NCBI RefSeq assembly: GCF_036324505.1
Contig: NC_086369.1
Location: 17,219,020-17,283,019, forward strand
Source: Eleginops maclovinus
Lineage: Eukaryota > Chordata > Actinopteri > Perciformes > Eleginopidae
DNA: 64,000 nucleotides
Direction: 5' to 3'
Both the position numbers and the translations under genes were made by a program. The notes under the pieces were generated by a model. The model worked only from the letters and a program-made list of their open reading frames with translations, searched no databases and was not told the DNA's origin. This document shows, piece after piece, positions 59,071-64,000 of this stretch (position 1 is the stretch's first letter; each line of letters opens with the position of its first letter).

Positions 59071-59370
59071 AGCCCTAAACCTTGCAACCCCATCCATGCA
59101 ACCATAACAATGTAGCCCTAAACCTTGCAACCCTAACCTTGCAACCCTAACCATGCAACCCTAACCATGCCACATTAACCATGTAGGCCTAAACCTTGCA
59201 ACCCTAACCTTGCAACCCTAACCATGCAACCCTAACCATGCCACATTAACCATGTAGGCCTAAACCTTGCAACCCTAACCTTGCAACCCTAACCATACAA
59301 CCTTAACTACGTAGCACTAAACCATGCAACCCTAACCATGCAACCTTAACAATTTAGCCCTAACCATGCA
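59071..59370. repeat. 14-bp telomere-like minisatellite
   Basis: Tandem units ATGCAACCCTAACC and TTGCAACCCTAACC with variants (ATGCCACATTAACC, ATGTAGGCCTAAACC). A block of about 70-80 bp of these variants is repeated in order, giving a higher-order structure. The CCCTAACC core resembles the vertebrate telomere repeat. Confidence 0.92.
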
Positions 59371-60256
59371 ACCTCTTGATGACATGTAGTGTTGACTGAT
59401 ACCTGCCTCTCTAAAACATGTTGCTGTCTCCTGTTCATGTGTTACTTCAGACTCACTGTCTCATGTGTCACAGCTTCAGTGTTTAACAGTTTTCTCTTTT
59501 CTGCTGCAGCGACCCCATCTTCACACAGAGCAGCGACTCTGATTCTGTCTGTTCCTCCCAGAGACAGGCAGACCGACGGACAGACAGACAGAAAGTAGGG
59601 CAGATCTGGCAGCCTGTGGCTGCAGCTCTCTGCGGAGACGCAATGATTCATAAAGTATGCATGCTGCAATATCTCATTTTGATGACCTACAAAGCCTCAT
59701 GGTGTTCAGGAGTGTCACATATTTAGGATCTGATTCTGATGGGGTGTGTGGAGGCATCACTGTGGGTGGAGTAGATAGTCTGGCAATCAACAGAAACACA
59801 GTCTTTATTGAAAACATTTACTGTTAATTAGCAGGCATACAATTCACAGGAAAACTGGCAACCTGCAGGAATCTAAGATGTTAATTGTTTAATGAAAAAT
59901 GTATTAAATCCATTAAAGTTTCCCCCCTCCCCCCATCAGAGAGTGCATAAAGCAACACTTCTGCAGTGTTTCTGACATTTTGAAACATGTCATGTGACAT
60001 AATGTGACACTTCAGCAGCTAAATGGAACACTCATGATGCACATTTAACACATATAGTGTCCATCTTATACATATAACTCTATAAATGATATATTTATAG
60101 ATATATATTTGACTTCTGATATAACAACGTTCTGTATTTACATAAAAGCTGACAGCAGCCTACATTCATCTTTCTGCAAGCAGCCAATCAGAGAGCAGCT
60201 CATGCAAGCAGTGCTGAACACAGAGGAGTCCTCTGAAGACCTTTAGGTCCATCTGT
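59371..60256. other. Intergenic sequence upstream of plppr5
   Basis: No gene seen. 59,820-59,930 is AT-rich with homeodomain-like words (CTGTTAATTAGCAGG, GTTAATTGTTTAATG) and could be regulatory; this is a guess from composition. Confidence 0.5.
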
Positions 60257-60268
60257 CACACACACACG

Positions 60269-60340
<72 letters not shown>
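60257..60340. repeat. (CA)n microsatellite
   Basis: About 41 CA units with early G and T interruptions. Confidence 0.96.
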
Positions 60341-61866
<1,526 letters not shown>

Positions 61867-62572
61867 AATGCAGCTGCTACTACTTCTGTTTCCACGCTTC
61901 TAATGTGTTCACCTCACTGCTGCTGCTGTTTCTGTTTCCACGCTTCTAATGTGTTCACCTCACTGCTGCTGCTGTTTCTGTTTCCACGCTGCTAATGTGT
62001 TCACCTCACTGCTGCTGCTGTTTCTGTTTCCACGCTGCTAATGTGTTCACCTCACTGCTGCTGCTGTTTCTGTTTCCACGCTTCTAATGTGTTCACCTCA
62101 CTGCTGCTGCTGTTTCTGTTTCCACGCTTCTAATGTGTTCACCTCACTGCTGCTGCTGTTTCTGTTTCCACGCTGCTAATGTGTTCACCTCACTGCTGCT
62201 GCTGTTTCTGTTTCCACGCTGCTAATGTGTTCACCTCACTGCTGCTGCTGTTTCTGTTTCCACGCTGCTAATGTGTTCACCTCACTGCTGCTGCTGTTTC
62301 TGTTTCCACGCTGCTAATGTGTTCACCTCACTGCTGCTGCTGTTTCTGTTTCCACGCTGCTAATGTGTTCACCTCACTGCTGCTGCTGTTTCTGTTTCCA
62401 CGCTGCTAATGTGTTCACCTCACTGCTGCTGCTGTTTCTGTTTCCACGCTGCTAATGTGTTCACCTCACTGCTGCTGCTGTTTCTGTTTCCACGCTGCTA
62501 ATGTGTTCACCTCACTGCTGCTGCTGTTTCTGTTTCCACGCTGCTAATGTGTTCACCTCACTGCTGCTGATG
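61867..62572. repeat. 46-bp minisatellite, about 15 copies
   Basis: Very even units of GCTGCTAATGTGTTCACCTC plus ACTGCTGCTGCTGTTTCTG and TTTCCAC. The only common variant is GCTTCTAATG for GCTGCTAATG, found in the first units and once or twice later. High homogeneity indicates recent amplification. Confidence 0.96.
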
Positions 62573-63080
62573 TTCTATGTTAATATGTGGAGTGATGAGG
62601 CCCGAGCCAAGACGCCAAACTCAAACTATAAACAGTTTCTAAGAAACATATTAATGAAACACGTGAGTTGTCTGACTGAATGTTGATTACTCATTTGGAA
62701 CTAGTTAAAACCTCTTGCTATTTTCGAGATCTTCAGAATTGGTTTGGTAACCGCTGTGGCAACTCATGTCTATGTCTCGTCAATTCTCCGACTGCAACTC
62801 CGAATAAATCCAACCGTGTTTTGCCATCAAGTTCCTGCCTTCCTGTGTCTCTCTGAGTTTCGTCTCCATTGCTTCAGAAGTTTCCATCACAACACTAAGA
62901 CAAAAACACATCCATTTACTACTTAGTTTATTGTCAGAGCTCTTCATTGTTTGTTTTGTTTATCTGGTTAATTCCTCCTTAACTTGAGCCAGTTGTTGAT
63001 GGACACTGGGTTTCACAGGGGTTAGTCAGGCCGAAGAGGTTCGTTGTTGTGGTTCTATAGACCTATGGTTTGGATGTGAG
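62573..63080. other. Intergenic sequence, no gene seen
   Basis: Unique AT-leaning sequence without a supported reading frame. Confidence 0.5.
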
Positions 63081-64000
63081 ATCTTGTACTTGAGTAAAAG
63101 TAGAAGTACTCAGATCTTGTACTTGAGTAAAAGTAAAAGTACTCAGATCTTGTATTTGAGTAAAGGTAGAAGTACTCAGATCTTGTACTTGAGTAAAGGT
63201 AGAAGTACTCAGATCTTGTATTTGAGTAAAGGTACAAGTACTCAGATCTTGTACTTGAGTAAAGGTAGAAGTACTCAGATCTTGTACTTGAGTAAAGGTA
63301 GAAGTACTCAGATCTTGTACTTGAGTAAAGGTAGAAGTACTCAGATCTTGTACTTGAGTAAAGGTAGAAGTACTCAGATCTTGTACTTGAGTAAAAGTAT
63401 AAGTACTCAGATCTTGTACTTGAGTGAAAGTAGAAGTACTCAGATCTTGTATTTGCATAAAGTAGAAGTACTCAGATCTTGTATTTGAGTAAAGGTAGAA
63501 GTACTCAGATTGTGTACTTGAGTAAAAGTAGAAGTACTCAGATCTTGTATTTGAGTAAAGGTAGAAGTACTCAGATCTTGTATTTGAGTAAAGGTAGAAG
63601 TACTCAGATTTTGTACTTGAGTTAGAGTAGAAGTACTCAGATCGTGTACTTGAGTTAGAGTAGAAGTACTCAGATCGTGTACTTGAGTAAAGTAGAAGTA
63701 CTCAGATCGTGTACTTGAGTTAGAGTAGAAGTAATCAGATCGTGTACTTGAGTTAGAGTAGAAGTACTCAGATTGTGTACTTGAGTTAGAGTAGAAGTAC
63801 TCAGATCGTGTACTTGAGTAAAGTAGAAGTACTCAGATCGTGTACTTGAGTTAGAGTAGAAGTACGCAGATCGTGTACTTGAGTAAAAGTAGAAGTAATC
63901 AGATTGTGTACTTGAGTTAGAGTAGAAGTACTCAGATCGTGTACTTGAGTAAAGTAGAAGTACTCAGATCGTGTACTTGAGTTAGAGTAGAAGTACTCAG
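63081..64000. repeat. 33-bp minisatellite reaching the window edge
   Basis: About 28 units of AGATCTTGTACTTGAGTAAA plus GGTAGAAGTACTC. From about 63,600 a second subfamily dominates, with AGATCGTGTACTTGAGTTAG plus AGTAGAAGTACTC. 33 bp is eleven codons, so long frames on both strands are by-products. Continues beyond 64,000. Confidence 0.96.

Overview
The window is nuclear DNA of a teleost fish (vertebrate intron-exon structure, GT-AG introns, very many CA/GT microsatellites, fish-type L2 and Tx1-like LINEs). The species cannot be fixed from the sequence. Two single-copy genes are fully readable. The first is snx7 (sorting nexin 7, a PX-BAR endosomal protein), plus strand, nine coding exons from 31,264 to 39,835, about 407 residues. 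The second is plppr5 (phospholipid phosphatase-related protein 5, a six-pass membrane protein), minus strand, six coding exons from 58,727 down to 45,372, about 308 residues. They lie tail to tail with about 1.4 kb between their likely poly(A) signals, the same neighbour order and orientation I recall for human 1p21.

Layout. 1-4,000: upstream intergenic DNA with a 46-bp satellite, six dinucleotide runs that alternate GT/CA, AT-rich non-coding stretches that could be regulatory, and an LTR-like fragment. About 4,020-25,320: a block with a different texture, in which homopolymers are stretched and short motifs smeared. An L2 LINE that crosses the right edge of this block is clean on one side and smeared on the other, and a clean relative of the smeared part sits at 51.9-53.2 kb. 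The block is therefore best read as low-accuracy consensus sequence, not as strange biology. Two tandem arrays (units of about 24 and 57 bp) and the L2 LINE can still be recognised in it. 25,320-29,170: the clean 5' end of that L2 LINE, abutting head to head a 5'-truncated Tx1-like L1 LINE with one frameshift and one in-frame stop. 29,170-31,260: microsatellites and the snx7 promoter. 31,264-40,800: snx7. 42,236-58,980: plppr5. 59,000-64,000: intergenic DNA dominated by minisatellites.

The most notable native feature is how far tandem repeats have entered the two genes. Every snx7 intron except the 82-bp one carries a repeat tract or a long homopolymer. In several introns of both genes the repeat touches the splice site: a run of about 91 TG units forms the tract before snx7 exon 4, a 38-bp minisatellite supplies the pyrimidine tract of snx7 exon 3, and sense-strand GT runs precede plppr5 exon 5. 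The 3.7-kb 12-bp array in snx7 intron 1 repeats a GTGAGT (U1-like) hexamer many times. I found no CRISPR array, no rRNA or tRNA gene, and no gene system that I would call undescribed.
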